Part shown: piece after piece, positions 32,491 through 41,842 of the stretch
Layout: each line of letters begins with the position of its first letter
Position numbering within the stretch: position 1 is the first letter of the stretch
The notes under the pieces: generated by a model
What the model was told of the DNA's origin: nothing
The model's input: the letters and a program-made list of their open reading frames with translations, nothing else
Databases searched by the model: none
Position numbers and translations under genes: made by a program
Source of the DNA: Gemmatimonadota bacterium
GTDB taxonomy: Bacteria > Gemmatimonadota > Gemmatimonadetes > Gemmatimonadales > Gemmatimonadaceae
Direction: 5' to 3'
Assembly: GCA_016194585.1 (NCBI GenBank)
Contig: JACQBG010000016.1
Location: forward strand, 1-64,000
Length of the DNA stretch: 64,000 bases

Positions 32491-33411
32491 GTGCGCTGGT
32501 TCGCGCTGATCCTCGGCGCGGTCGTCCTCGTCGCTCTGCTGCCGGCCACCGCGTGGGCGTGGACGCCGGGCACACACATCCTGCTCGGCGAAGCCGTGCT
32601 CCGGTCGGCGTCGGTGCTTCCCGCGGCCATCGCGGCGCTGTTGCGTGCGCATCCGCAGGACTTCTTGTACGGCTCCATCGCGGCCGACACGAGCATCGCC
32701 AAGAAGTACGCGCGGTTCGGCCGGCACTGCCATCACTGGTCGATGGGGTTCGAGATCCTCGAGAAGGCGCGCGACGAGCCACTGCAGGCGTTCGCCTACG
32801 GGTACCTCGCGCACCTCGCCGCAGACTCGGTGGCACACAATTTCTTCGTGCCGCACCAGCTCGCCTCGACGGCGAGCACGAGCGCGCTCGGCCACAGCTA
32901 TTGGGAGAGCCGGTTCGAGACGCATCTCGGCGAACAGTTCCCGCGGCGCGCGCACGACATCATCCTGCTCGACCACGCGCGGAGCGACGAGCATCTCGAC
33001 CGGATCCTGAGCCCGACGATCTTCAGCACGCCGACGAACCGCCGGATCTTCCGCGGGATGGTGTACGTCACCGACTCCGAGAGCTGGCAGCGGATCTTCG
33101 CCGTGCTCAAGGAGAACAGCCGGTGGGACCTCGAGGAGCGCGACGTCGGTCGCCATCTCGCGCGGTCGTACGACTTCGTGATGGACTTCCTGACGCGCGA
33201 CGCGCGGTCGGAGCCGTTTGCGTTCGACCCGTCCGGCGACGACGCGCTGCGGATGGCGAAGCGCGTGCGCCGCGCGGCCATCAAGCGGGGGGGCGACGAG
33301 GAGGCGCGCGCCGAGGCGTCGCGGCAGTTCGGACTCCCGGCGAGCACGCTGGGCTTCGCGCGCGCGCTCGGCGATCCGCTCTACGTGCCGGCGCGCGCCG
33401 CCAGCAGCTGA
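32491..33411 (+). CDS. exported zinc-dependent phospholipase C-like protein
   Basis: 306 residues from GTG. A signal peptide (VVLVALLPATAWAW) is followed by TPGTHILLGEAVL, FLYGSIAADTSIAKKYAR, GRHCHHWSMG and AFAYGYLAHLAADSVAHNFFVPH, the His/Asp-rich pattern of the Zn_dep_PLPC family. The last residues overlap gatB convergently by 31 bp. The mature N-terminal Trp (after AWA) matches phospholipase C zinc binding through the N-terminal residue. Natural substrate unknown. Confidence 0.8.
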   Translation: MRWFALILGAVVLVALLPATAWAWTPGTHILLGEAVLRSASVLPAAIAALLRAHPQDFLYGSIAADTSIAKKYARFGRHCHHWSMGFEILEKARDEPLQAFAYGYLAHLAADSVAHNFFVPHQLASTASTSALGHSYWESRFETHLGEQFPRRAHDIILLDHARSDEHLDRILSPTIFSTPTNRRIFRGMVYVTDSESWQRIFAVLKENSRWDLEERDVGRHLARSYDFVMDFLTRDARSEPFAFDPSGDDALRMAKRVRRAAIKRGGDEEARAEASRQFGLPASTLGFARALGDPLYVPARAASS

Positions 33412-34808
33412 TTCACCCGCTTCGGGTCGGCGCTTCCCTTCGATTTCTTCATCACGAAGCCGACGAGCACCCCCTGCAGCCGTCGCTCTCCCGCGGCATA
33501 GCGACCGGCCTCCTCCGGATGCTCCGCCCACACCTCGTCGATCCACGCCTGCAGGGCCGTGTCGTCGCCGACCTGCAGGAGGCCATCGCGTTCGGCGATG
33601 GCGTGGGGTGACGCGGGATCGGCGTGCATGGTCGCGAAGATCGCCTTCGCCGCGGTGTTGCTGACGGCGCCGGAGGCGACGAGCGCGATGAGCGCGCCCA
33701 ACCGCGGCGCGTCGACCGGCGCGGCCTCGATCGTCCCGCCCGAGGCGTTGAGCGAGGCGAGCACCTCGCCGGTGACCCAGTTCGCCGCCGCTTTGACGTC
33801 GCCGGCCGCCGCGGCGACCGCTTCGAAGTAGTCGCCGATGGCGCGTGACGCCGTCAGCACCTCGGCATCGGCGGCGGTGACGCCGCGGGCGACGTAGCGG
33901 GCGCGACGGGCCGCGGGGAACTCGGGGAGGGCGGCGCGGACGCGATCGATCTCGGCGCGGGCGATGACGAGTGGCGGGAGGTCGGGCTCCGGGAAGTACC
34001 GGTAGTCGTGACTCTCCTCTTTCGAGCGCGCTGGGCGCACGTCGTCGCGCGCGGCGTCGTAGAGCATCGTCTGCTGCACGATGGTGCCGCCGGCATCGTG
34101 CACCGCGCAGTGCCGCGCGAACTCGAGCTCGAGCGCGCGTTCGACGAACGAGAAGGAGTTGAGGTTCTTGATCTCGGTGCGCGTGCGAAGGGCGGTCTGG
34201 CCGCGAGGGCGCGCGCTCACGTTCGCGTCGGCGCGCAGGCTCCCCTCCTCCATCGAGCAGTCGGAGACGCCGGCGTAGACGAGGATCTCGCGCAGGGCAC
34301 GCAAGTACGCCGCGGCCTCCGCGGCGCTGCGGATCTCCGGCTCGCTCACGACCTCGATGAGCGGCACCCCCGAGCGATTGAGGTCGATCGCGGTGACGCC
34401 GGGGAAACGGTCGTGCACCGACTTCCCCGCGTCCTCCTCCATGTGGATGCGCGTGATGCCGATGACGCGCCCGCCGGCGAGCTCGACGCGGCCGTGCTCG
34501 GCCAAGGGTTCCTCGAACTGCGAGATCTGATAGCCCTTGGGAAGATCCGGGTAGAAGTAGTTCTTGCGCGCGAACACGGAGCGCTCGCGCACCGTGCACC
34601 CGAGCGCGAGCACGCCGCGCACGGCGAGCGCGACCGCTTCGGCATTGAGCACGGGGAGCGCGCCCGGGAGCGCGAGGCAGACCGGGCAGGTGTTCGCGTT
34701 GGGCGGGTCGCCGAACGTCGTCGCGCAGCGGCAGAACGCCTTGGTGCGCGTCTTGAGCTGCACGTGCACCTCGAGTCCCACGACCATCTCATAGAGCTCG
34801 TGGCTCAC
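33381..34808 (-). CDS. gatB: aspartyl/glutamyl-tRNA amidotransferase subunit B
   Basis: 475 residues from a GTG overlapping gatA as GTGA. Motifs: YEMVVGLEVHVQLKTRTKAFC, CPVCLALPGALPVLN, FYPDLPKGYQISQ, EEDAGKS, DLNRSGVPLIEVVSEP and DYRYFPEPDLPPL. GatCAB converts Glu-tRNA-Gln and/or Asp-tRNA-Asn to the amidated form. The C-terminal YqeY-like tail domain is present (VGDDTALQAWIDEVWAEHPE). Ends in TAG inside the 3' end of the convergent phospholipase-like gene. Confidence 0.97.
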   Translation of the reverse strand: MSHELYEMVVGLEVHVQLKTRTKAFCRCATTFGDPPNANTCPVCLALPGALPVLNAEAVALAVRGVLALGCTVRERSVFARKNYFYPDLPKGYQISQFEEPLAEHGRVELAGGRVIGITRIHMEEDAGKSVHDRFPGVTAIDLNRSGVPLIEVVSEPEIRSAAEAAAYLRALREILVYAGVSDCSMEEGSLRADANVSARPRGQTALRTRTEIKNLNSFSFVERALELEFARHCAVHDAGGTIVQQTMLYDAARDDVRPARSKEESHDYRYFPEPDLPPLVIARAEIDRVRAALPEFPAARRARYVARGVTAADAEVLTASRAIGDYFEAVAAAAGDVKAAANWVTGEVLASLNASGGTIEAAPVDAPRLGALIALVASGAVSNTAAKAIFATMHADPASPHAIAERDGLLQVGDDTALQAWIDEVWAEHPEEAGRYAAGERRLQGVLVGFVMKKSKGSADPKRVNQLLAARAGT

Positions 34809-36244
34809 GCGAGCGCCTCCCGGCCGAGCCCGTGCTCGAGGGCGTACGCGACGCGGAACATCGCCGGCTCCGCGAACTTCGGCGCGATCACCTGCCCTCC
34901 CACGGGGAGACCGCCGACCCGCCCGATCGGCAGCGACATCGCCGGCACCTCGGCGAGGTTCGCCGTGACCGTGAAGACGTCGCTCAGGTACATCTCGTAC
35001 GGATCGGAGATGGCGCCGATGGGGAATGCGGGAGTCGGCGTCGTCGGGGTGAAGAGCGCGTGCACCCCCGACGCCCATACACGGTCGAAGTCCTGCCGGA
35101 TGAGCGCGCGCACCTGCATCGCCTTCCGGTAGTACGCGTCGTAGTAGCCGGCCGAGAGCACGTACGTGCCGAGGAGGATGCGACGCGTGACCTCGGCGCC
35201 GAAGCCACCGCGGCGGGTGGCCTCGTACATGCCGCGCAGGCCGTCCCCTTCGAGGCGGAGCCCGTACCGCACGCCGTCGAAACGCGCGAGGTTCGACGCG
35301 CATTCCGCCGGCGCGATGATGTAATAGGCGGGGATGGCGTACTCGGTGTGCGGGAGCGCGACGTCGCGCACCGTCGCGCCGCGCTCGCGCAACGCCTCGA
35401 TGGCGCGATCGCACTTCTCGCGGATGGCCGCCGGGAGCGACGGCGGGAAGTACTCGGCCGGGAGACCGATGACGACGCCGCGGAGGTCGCGCACGCCGTC
35501 GCGGAGGGAGGGCGCCGGAAGGGGCGCCGAGGTCGCATCGTGCGCGGTGTCGTCGCCGGCGACGACTTCCAGCGCGAGCGCGGCGTCGTCGACGGTGCGC
35601 CCGAAGACGCCGACGTTGTCGAGCGACGACGCGAAGGCCACGAGACCGTAGCGGCTGACACGGCCGTAGGTCGGCTTGACGCCCACGATACCGCAGAACG
35701 CGGCGGGCTGCCGCACGGAGCCACCCGTCTCCGATCCGAGCGCGATCGGGACGACGCCGGCGGCCACGGCCGCGGCGCTCCCCCCCGACGACCCGCCGGG
35801 CACGCGCGACGGGTCGAGCGGGTTGCGACACGGGCCGAAGGCGCTGTGCTCGGTGGACGAGCCCATCGCGAACTCGTCCATGTTGGCCTTGCCGACGAGG
35901 ATCGCGCCCTCCTTGCGCAGCCGCACGGCGACGGTCGCGTCGAAGGGGCTGACGTAGCCCTCGAGGATGCGCGAGCCGCACGAGGTCGTCAGCACGGTCG
36001 TCGCGATGTTGTCCTTCAGGACGACGGGGACGCCGGCGAGCTTGCCGCCGACGGGCTTCCGTTCGAGTTCGCGCAGCGAGGCGTCGCGGTCGGCGGCGAG
36101 GAGGCAGTTGAGGCCGTCGGCGCCGACGCGCACCTCGTGCTGCCGGGCGAAGCAGTCCTCGACCATCGCCTTGCCGGTGACCTTCCCCTCGCGCACGCCC
36201 GCGGCGATCTCGGCGGCGGAGCGGTCGAGCCACGGCGCGCTCAT
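34805..36244 (-). CDS. gatA: aspartyl/glutamyl-tRNA amidotransferase subunit A
   Basis: 479 residues. Amidase-signature catalytic triad is present: Lys in VVLKDNI, cis-Ser and Ser in GGSSGGSAAAVAAG and GSETGGSVRQPAAFCG. It releases ammonia from glutamine for GatB. The ATG at 36244 overlaps the gatC stop as ATGA. The open frame to 36616 lies in other genes. Confidence 0.97.
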   Translation of the reverse strand: MSAPWLDRSAAEIAAGVREGKVTGKAMVEDCFARQHEVRVGADGLNCLLAADRDASLRELERKPVGGKLAGVPVVLKDNIATTVLTTSCGSRILEGYVSPFDATVAVRLRKEGAILVGKANMDEFAMGSSTEHSAFGPCRNPLDPSRVPGGSSGGSAAAVAAGVVPIALGSETGGSVRQPAAFCGIVGVKPTYGRVSRYGLVAFASSLDNVGVFGRTVDDAALALEVVAGDDTAHDATSAPLPAPSLRDGVRDLRGVVIGLPAEYFPPSLPAAIREKCDRAIEALRERGATVRDVALPHTEYAIPAYYIIAPAECASNLARFDGVRYGLRLEGDGLRGMYEATRRGGFGAEVTRRILLGTYVLSAGYYDAYYRKAMQVRALIRQDFDRVWASGVHALFTPTTPTPAFPIGAISDPYEMYLSDVFTVTANLAEVPAMSLPIGRVGGLPVGGQVIAPKFAEPAMFRVAYALEHGLGREALA

Positions 36245-36549
36245 GCGGCACCCCCGGCGGCGTCGTGCGTCGCGAGCCGCGGCACGAGGAAGAAGCCGTC
36301 GCGCATCGCGGGCGCCATCGCCGACCGCTCGTGCTCGAGCGGGACCGGCGGTCCCGCATCGGGACGCAGCGGCATGCCGGCGCGCGCGTCGGGCGCCGCA
36401 TCGACCTCGCGCGTGTCGGCCGTGCGCAGCGCCTCCATGTGCGTCAGGATCCCGTTCAACTCCTGTACCAGCGCGTCGAGCCGTGCATCCGGCACATCGA
36501 CGCGTGCGAGTTCGGCGACGCGCCGAACGTCGTCGCGCGATACGGACAT
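36241..36549 (-). CDS. gatC: aspartyl/glutamyl-tRNA amidotransferase subunit C
   Basis: 102 residues. SRDDVRRVAELARVDVPDARLDALVQELNGILTHMEAL matches GatC's helical N-terminus, and the LRPDAGPP-type tail embraces GatA. It stabilises the complex. Start overlaps the pcrA/uvrD stop as TGATG, so the amidotransferase genes are coupled to the helicase gene. Confidence 0.92.
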   Translation of the reverse strand: MSVSRDDVRRVAELARVDVPDARLDALVQELNGILTHMEALRTADTREVDAAPDARAGMPLRPDAGPPVPLEHERSAMAPAMRDGFFLVPRLATHDAAGGAA

Positions 36550-38813
36550 CAGTCGAATCCTCGTTCCAGCGCGGCGAACGCCGCGACGAGACGCTTGCGT
36601 CCCACGGCCTCGTCATCGAAGTCGACGGTGACCTTCAGGTCGCGCCCCGCTCCCGAGCACTCGGCGATGGTGCCCGACCCGAACGTCTTGTGCCTGACGC
36701 GCTCGCCCTTGGCGAAGCTCGGCAGGTCCTGCGACATGTCCTCGATCTCGACCGGGCGCTCGCGCGCGGGGTTGGCCCGCCACGTGCGGGGGCCGTCGTC
36801 GTCCCACGCGCTCGGTTCGCGCACCGGACGCACGCCGATCACGCGCCCGGTCGCGCGGAGCCGGATCGTCGCGGCCTGCGTGAGCAGTTTCTCGGCCGTC
36901 GGCGTGATGAAGCTCGAGAGGACCGAGGGCATCAGTTCCCCGTTGCGCCGCCGGCTGCGGGCCCACGAGAGATGCAGCGTGCGTTCGGCGCGCGTGATGC
37001 CGACGTAGAAGAGACGGCGCTCCTCCTCGAGGGCGTCGGGGTCGTCGAGCGAGCGGCTGAGCGGGAAGAGTCCCTGCTCGAGACCGGCGACGTAGACGAC
37101 CGGGAATTCGAGCCCCTTCGCCGTGTGCAGCGTCATCATCGTGACGGCGTCGGCGTCGGGTCCGAGCTGGTCGAGCCCCGCGACGAGCGTGGCGCGCTGG
37201 AGGAAGTGGTCGAGCGGTCGCAGCCCGACCTCGCCGCCGTCGTCGATGACGGTCTCGGCGGCGCCCCGGATCATCTCGGCCACGTTGTCGAGGCGGTCGA
37301 GTCCTTCGGGGCCCTCGGCGCGCAGCGCTTCGCCATACCCCGTGAGGTCGACGATGCGCGTGAGCAGGTGGTCGACGCTCGCGTCGGTCGCGAGGTCGCG
37401 GAGGCGGTCGACGAGCTCCGCGAAGGCGGTGAGCGCCTCTCGCGTGGCGGCGCGCGCGCCGGAGAGGAGGTCGTCGCGCCGGGTCGCGTCGAGGAGGGTG
37501 ATCCCCGCTTCGCGCGCGCCGGCGGCGAGCAACTCGACGGTGGTGTCGCCGATGCCCCGACGCGGCACGCCGATGGCGCGGCGGAACGCCTCCTCGTCGG
37601 CGGGGTTCGCGACGAGGCGGAGCCAGGCGATGAGGTCGCGCACTTCGCGCCGATCGTAGAAGCGCACGGCGCCGACGAGGCGGTACGGCACGACGCGGCG
37701 GCGCATCGCCTCCTCGAAGGGGCGGCTCTGCGCGTTCGTGCGATAGAGGATGGCGACGTCGCCGAGCGCGGCGTCGCCGCGGTTGCGGCGCGCGAGGATG
37801 TCGTCGACGATCGCGTCGGCCTCGTCGCGATCGTCGAGCGCGGCGAGGAGCGTCACGGGGTCGCCGCCGGGGCGCGTCGCGCGCAGCGTCTTGCCCATGC
37901 GCCCCGCGTTCTCGGAGATGACGGCGTTCGCGAGGGCGAGGATCGGCGGCGACGAACGGTAGTTCTCCTCGAGCCGGACGACCTGCGCGTCGGGCCAGTC
38001 CTTGGAGAACTCGAGGATGTTCCGCACGTCGGCGCCGCGCCAGCCGTAGATGGCCTGATCGTCGTCGCCGACGACGGCGACGTTGCGGTGGCCCGCGGCG
38101 ACGAGGCGGATGAGCTCGTACTGCGCGCGGTTCGTGTCCTGGTACTCGTCGACGAGCACGAAGCGGAAGCGGCGGCTCCACTTCTCGCGGACGGCCTCGT
38201 GCTGCGTGAGCAGCTGCACGGGGAGCCAGAGCAGGTCGTCGAAGGTGACGGCGTTGGCCGCCCGGAAGGCGGCGTCCCACTCGGCGTAGATCGGCGCGAC
38301 GGCTTTGGCGAGCGGCGTGAGCGCGAGCGACGCGAACTCCTCCGGCGTGACGAGCGCGTTGCGCGCGTCGGAGATCGCGTCGGCCACGGCGCGCGGCGCC
38401 CACGTCTTGGGCGACACGCGGTGGCGCTCCATGAGCCGCTTCACGACGGCGAGGGTGTCATCCTCGTCGTAGATCGTGAACGACGGCGTGCGTCCCACCA
38501 GCTCGGCGTGGGCGCGCAGCAGCCGCGCGCCGATGGCGTGGAAGGTCCCGATCCACATCCCGGCGGGCTCCTGCCCCAGCAGGTGGGCGATGCGCTCGCG
38601 CATCTCCCCGGCCGCCTTGTTGGTGAAGGTGACGGCGAGCACCTCGCCGGGGCGTGCGTGCCCCTCGTGGATGAGGCGCGCGATGCGCGCCGTGAGCACG
38701 CGCGTCTTCCCCGACCCCGCGCCGGCGAGGACGAGGAGCGGGCCTTCGGTGTGGTCGACGGCTTCGCGCTGCGCCGGGTTGAGTGCGGGTCCGGCGGACG
38801 ACGTCAGGGTCAT
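36549..38813 (-). CDS. pcrA: UvrD/PcrA-type ATP-dependent DNA helicase
   Basis: 754 residues, superfamily 1A helicase. Motifs in order: Q-motif LNPAQREAVDHTEGPLLV, Walker A AGAGSGKTRVL, Ia TFTNKAAGEM, II LVDEYQDTN, III VVGDDDQAIYGWRGAD, IV LEENYRSS, V MTLHTAKGLEFPVV, VI VGITRAERTL. The C-terminal tail (KGERVRHKTFGSGTI) is the Tudor-like RNA polymerase-binding domain of UvrD/PcrA. Translated from an ATG overlapping the histidine kinase stop (ATGA). Confidence 0.95.
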   Translation of the reverse strand: MTLTSSAGPALNPAQREAVDHTEGPLLVLAGAGSGKTRVLTARIARLIHEGHARPGEVLAVTFTNKAAGEMRERIAHLLGQEPAGMWIGTFHAIGARLLRAHAELVGRTPSFTIYDEDDTLAVVKRLMERHRVSPKTWAPRAVADAISDARNALVTPEEFASLALTPLAKAVAPIYAEWDAAFRAANAVTFDDLLWLPVQLLTQHEAVREKWSRRFRFVLVDEYQDTNRAQYELIRLVAAGHRNVAVVGDDDQAIYGWRGADVRNILEFSKDWPDAQVVRLEENYRSSPPILALANAVISENAGRMGKTLRATRPGGDPVTLLAALDDRDEADAIVDDILARRNRGDAALGDVAILYRTNAQSRPFEEAMRRRVVPYRLVGAVRFYDRREVRDLIAWLRLVANPADEEAFRRAIGVPRRGIGDTTVELLAAGAREAGITLLDATRRDDLLSGARAATREALTAFAELVDRLRDLATDASVDHLLTRIVDLTGYGEALRAEGPEGLDRLDNVAEMIRGAAETVIDDGGEVGLRPLDHFLQRATLVAGLDQLGPDADAVTMMTLHTAKGLEFPVVYVAGLEQGLFPLSRSLDDPDALEEERRLFYVGITRAERTLHLSWARSRRRNGELMPSVLSSFITPTAEKLLTQAATIRLRATGRVIGVRPVREPSAWDDDGPRTWRANPARERPVEIEDMSQDLPSFAKGERVRHKTFGSGTIAECSGAGRDLKVTVDFDDEAVGRKRLVAAFAALERGFD

Positions 38814-39955
38814 CCAGGCAAAATAACGTCGAACACGGCGCCGCGGTCGGACGGCACGAGGCGCAACCGCCCGCCGTGGTTCTCCTCGACGATGCGCTTG
38901 GTGAGCGCGAGGCCGATCCCCCAGCCGCGCTCCTTCGTCGTGAACCCGGCGGCGAAGATCTTGCGGCGCAGGTGGCGCGGCACGCCGGGGCCGTCGTCGG
39001 CGACGCGCACCCGCACGCCGTCGCCGGCGATGGGCGAGACCGTGACGACGATCGTCCCGCCCCGCCCCGCGAGCGCGTCGATGGCGTTCTTCACGAGCGA
39101 CTCGAGCGCCCACTCGAGCAGCACGCGGTCGCCGGAGACCTCCGTGGACCCGTCGGCGCGCTCGAACGAGATCGCGATCGAATGGGCGAGCGTCGGCACC
39201 CGCTTCGCGAAGTACCCCACGACGTGCCTGGCGAGCTCGGCGAGATCGACGACCTCGCGCTTCGGCGGCCGGCCGATGCGCTCGAAGCGGTGCGCGACGC
39301 GCTCGAGCCGCTCGACGTCGTTGTCCATGTGCGGCACGGCCTGCGCGATCATCGGGTCGTCGCGCTCACGCAGCAGTTCGACCCAGCCGCTGAGGCTGGA
39401 CAGCGGCGTGCCGAGCTGGTGCGCCGACTCGCGCGCCATGCCGGCGAACACGCTCTCGCGCTCGGCGCGGCTGCGCGTGGTGAGGATCACGACGCCGGTG
39501 ACGAGCAGCACGCCAATGAGCGCGACCTGCAGGTAGGGGATGACGCGCATCCCCTGCACGAGCTTCGAGTCGCCGAAATGCACCTTGCCGCCACCGGGGA
39601 GCGTGACCGGCGGGTTCTCGCGGTCGAGGCGCTTCACGTACTCCGCGACGGCGGCGTCGTGCACCGACGCGGCGAACGGCAGGTTGCGCGCGTCGGTGGG
39701 ACGACCCGACGCGTCGGTGACGATCATCGGGACGCCGAGGTCGCCGATGGCGTTCGTGACGTCGACGAGCGCGAGCGCGAAGTCGGTGCCGTCCCCCTGC
39801 GGGTCGGCGAGGGCGCCGAAGACGCGGGCGTACATGCGGCCGGCGTTGGCCGACTCACCGCGCAGCTGCCGCAGCACGCGCTGCGTGTACCACACCTCCG
39901 ACCCCAGCAGGAGGAGCAGACCGACCGCGACGACGACCGGCGCGCTCCGTCGCAT
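38810..39955 (-). CDS. membrane sensor histidine kinase
   Basis: 381 residues. Two membrane helices (about 5-22 and 140-160) flank a roughly 115-residue extracytoplasmic sensor. Then a dimerisation H-box ESAHQLGTPLSSLSGW (His179), N-box ESLVKNAIDAL, G1 VADDGPGVP, F-box-like GFTTKERGWGIGLAL and G2. The H-box HQLGTPLSSLSG is the type found in kinases often called HAMP-less or NtrB-like. No response regulator lies beside it. It is placed between serS (3-bp gap) and pcrA (ATGA overlap), an unusual location. Confidence 0.9.
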   Translation of the reverse strand: MRRSAPVVVAVGLLLLLGSEVWYTQRVLRQLRGESANAGRMYARVFGALADPQGDGTDFALALVDVTNAIGDLGVPMIVTDASGRPTDARNLPFAASVHDAAVAEYVKRLDRENPPVTLPGGGKVHFGDSKLVQGMRVIPYLQVALIGVLLVTGVVILTTRSRAERESVFAGMARESAHQLGTPLSSLSGWVELLRERDDPMIAQAVPHMDNDVERLERVAHRFERIGRPPKREVVDLAELARHVVGYFAKRVPTLAHSIAISFERADGSTEVSGDRVLLEWALESLVKNAIDALAGRGGTIVVTVSPIAGDGVRVRVADDGPGVPRHLRRKIFAAGFTTKERGWGIGLALTKRIVEENHGGRLRLVPSDRGAVFDVILPG

Positions 39956-39958
39956 CGG

Positions 39959-41233
39959 CTAGCGCAGGACGTCGACGCCCAACGACGGCCGGAGCGCGTC
40001 CGGGACGGTCACGGAGCCGTCGGGGTTCTGGTAGTGCTCGAGGATCGCGGCGACGACCCGGGGGAACGCCAGTCCCGAGCCGTTCAGCGTGTGCACGAAA
40101 CGCGGCTTCTCGCCCTTCGCGGCACGGTAGCGGATGTTCGACCGCCGCGCCTGGAAGTCGCCGAAGTTCGAGCAGCTCGACACCTCGAGCCACTTGCCGA
40201 CGCCGGGCGCGAACACCTCGAGGTCGTACGTCTTCGCGCTCGAGAACCCCGTGTCGCCGGCGGCGAGCAGCAGCACGCGATACGGCAGCCCGAGCAGCTG
40301 GAGCACGCGTTCCGCGTGCTGCGTGAGCAGTTCATGCTGCGCGGCCGAGTCCTCGGGCGCCGTGAAGCGCACGAGCTCGACCTTGTCGAACTGATGCACG
40401 CGGAGGAGTCCGCGCGTGTCCTTGCCCGCGGCTCCCGCCTCGCGACGGAAGCACGCGCTCCACGCGGTGTACGCGATGGGAAGCTGCGCGCCGTCGAGCA
40501 GTTCGTCGCGCAAGAGGTTGGTGACCGGCACTTCGGCCGTCGGGATCGCGAACAGCGGGTCGTCGCGGAGGGCGTACATGTCCTCCTCGAACTTCGGCAG
40601 CTGCCCGGTGACGACCATCGACTCGCGGTTCACGAAGAGCGGCACCCAGCGCTCGTCGTACCCGTGCTCGCGCGTGTGCAGGTCGAGCATGAAGTTCATC
40701 AGGGCGCGCTGCAGCCGCGCGCCCATCCCGCGGTACACGATGAAGCCCGACCCGGAGATCTTCGCGCCCCGCGGCAGGTCGATGAGGCCGAGCGTCTCCC
40801 CCACCTCCCAGTGCGGCTTCACCTCGCCGGCGGCGCGCGGCGCGCCCCACGTGCGCACGACCTGGTTCGCGGCCTCATCCCCCTCGGGGACTTCGTCGGC
40901 GGTGAGGTTCGGGATCTCGAGAAGGATCGCGTCGAGTTCGGACTGCGTCGCCGCGAGTTCCTGCTCGAGACGGGCGATCTCCTCGCCGAGCTCGCGGGCG
41001 CTCGCGACGAGTTCGTCGGCCGGCTCCCCCGAGCGCTTGCGGCGCGCCACTTCCTGGCTCGCGGCGTTGCGCGCCGCCTTCCGCTCCTCCACCGCCTGGA
41101 TGGTCACGCGACGGTCGCGGTCGAGCGCCTCGGCGCGGTCGATGATCGGCGCGAACGCCTCGCCCTTGCCCCGGCGCCGCATCCCTTCGCGGAGCGCGCC
41201 GGGCTGTTCGCGCACGAGACGGGCGTCGTGCAT
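39959..41233 (-). CDS. serS: seryl-tRNA synthetase
   Basis: 424 residues, class II. The N-terminal long antiparallel coiled coil (about 25-100) is followed by motif 1, motif 2 (FRREAGAAGKDTRGLLRVHQFDKVE) and motif 3 (LNGSGLAFPRVVAAILEHYQ). It charges tRNA-Ser, and also tRNA-Sec, which is encoded at 17211-17307. The ATG overlaps the upstream lipoprotein stop as TGATG. Ends TAG. Confidence 0.97.
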   Translation of the reverse strand: MHDARLVREQPGALREGMRRRGKGEAFAPIIDRAEALDRDRRVTIQAVEERKAARNAASQEVARRKRSGEPADELVASARELGEEIARLEQELAATQSELDAILLEIPNLTADEVPEGDEAANQVVRTWGAPRAAGEVKPHWEVGETLGLIDLPRGAKISGSGFIVYRGMGARLQRALMNFMLDLHTREHGYDERWVPLFVNRESMVVTGQLPKFEEDMYALRDDPLFAIPTAEVPVTNLLRDELLDGAQLPIAYTAWSACFRREAGAAGKDTRGLLRVHQFDKVELVRFTAPEDSAAQHELLTQHAERVLQLLGLPYRVLLLAAGDTGFSSAKTYDLEVFAPGVGKWLEVSSCSNFGDFQARRSNIRYRAAKGEKPRFVHTLNGSGLAFPRVVAAILEHYQNPDGSVTVPDALRPSLGVDVLR

Positions 41234-41832
41234 CAGAACGTCGGCATGCCTTCCGACAGGGAGCGGAAGGTGCAGTTCAGGTCGACGAGCGAACGGCCCC
41301 ACATCGTGCGGGTCCGCGTGTCGACGGAGTCGATGACGACCTTGGCGTAGATGTTCGGCAAGCCGTAGATGCTGCAGTTGTTCGACGGCGCCTGCACGAT
41401 CACGGGGACGCCGAGCGGCGCGACGGTGACGGAATCGTAGACGTACCCACTCATCGGCGCTTCCGTGACGTTGGTGTACGTCGACGTCGCCTTCATGATG
41501 CCCACCTGGCGGTTGCCGAGGGGGTTCTCACCCACGGTGTGCGGCGGCAGGTAGACGACGTTGCCGGACGGGTCGATGTCGAAGGCGACGTCGAACGAGA
41601 ACGACCCGTCGACCTTGGTCGTCGTGTTGCTCTCGAGCGAGAGCGCCGTGGCGAAGTAGTTGGGCGTGCCCGTCAGCGCGTGCACCGTGAACGGCTGCGT
41701 CGCGTTGGTGAACTGGGCGGTCATGCGGAACGGGTCCGAACAGGCGCCGGCGTACGCGGCGACGGCCAGGATCCCCACCAGCCACAGCGCACGGGGCGCG
41801 GGGCGCTCACTTATCATATTGAAGAGTCGCAT
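41233..41832 (-). CDS. lipoprotein, unknown function
   Basis: 199 residues. A signal peptide ends in lipobox YAGAC (Cys31). The mature part has several Asn/Thr-rich segments (FTNATQPFTVHALTGTPNYF, LSLESNTTTKVDGSFSFDVAFDID), strand-rich and Ig-like in feel. No family recognised. A second ATG at 41817 is possible. The -10 box at 41843 is only 10 nt before the first ATG. It leads the serS-kinase-pcrA-gatCAB operon, coupled to serS by TGATG. Confidence 0.72.
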   Translation of the reverse strand: MRLFNMISERPAPRALWLVGILAVAAYAGACSDPFRMTAQFTNATQPFTVHALTGTPNYFATALSLESNTTTKVDGSFSFDVAFDIDPSGNVVYLPPHTVGENPLGNRQVGIMKATSTYTNVTEAPMSGYVYDSVTVAPLGVPVIVQAPSNNCSIYGLPNIYAKVVIDSVDTRTRTMWGRSLVDLNCTFRSLSEGMPTF

Positions 41833-41842
41833 CGAATCTGGA

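Noticed and set aside
35967-39536. Very long plus-strand open frame opposite gatA, gatC and pcrA
   Set aside because: It is Arg/Ala/Gly-rich with no recognisable domain, and it is antisense to three well-conserved genes. High GC produces such frames by removing stop codons.
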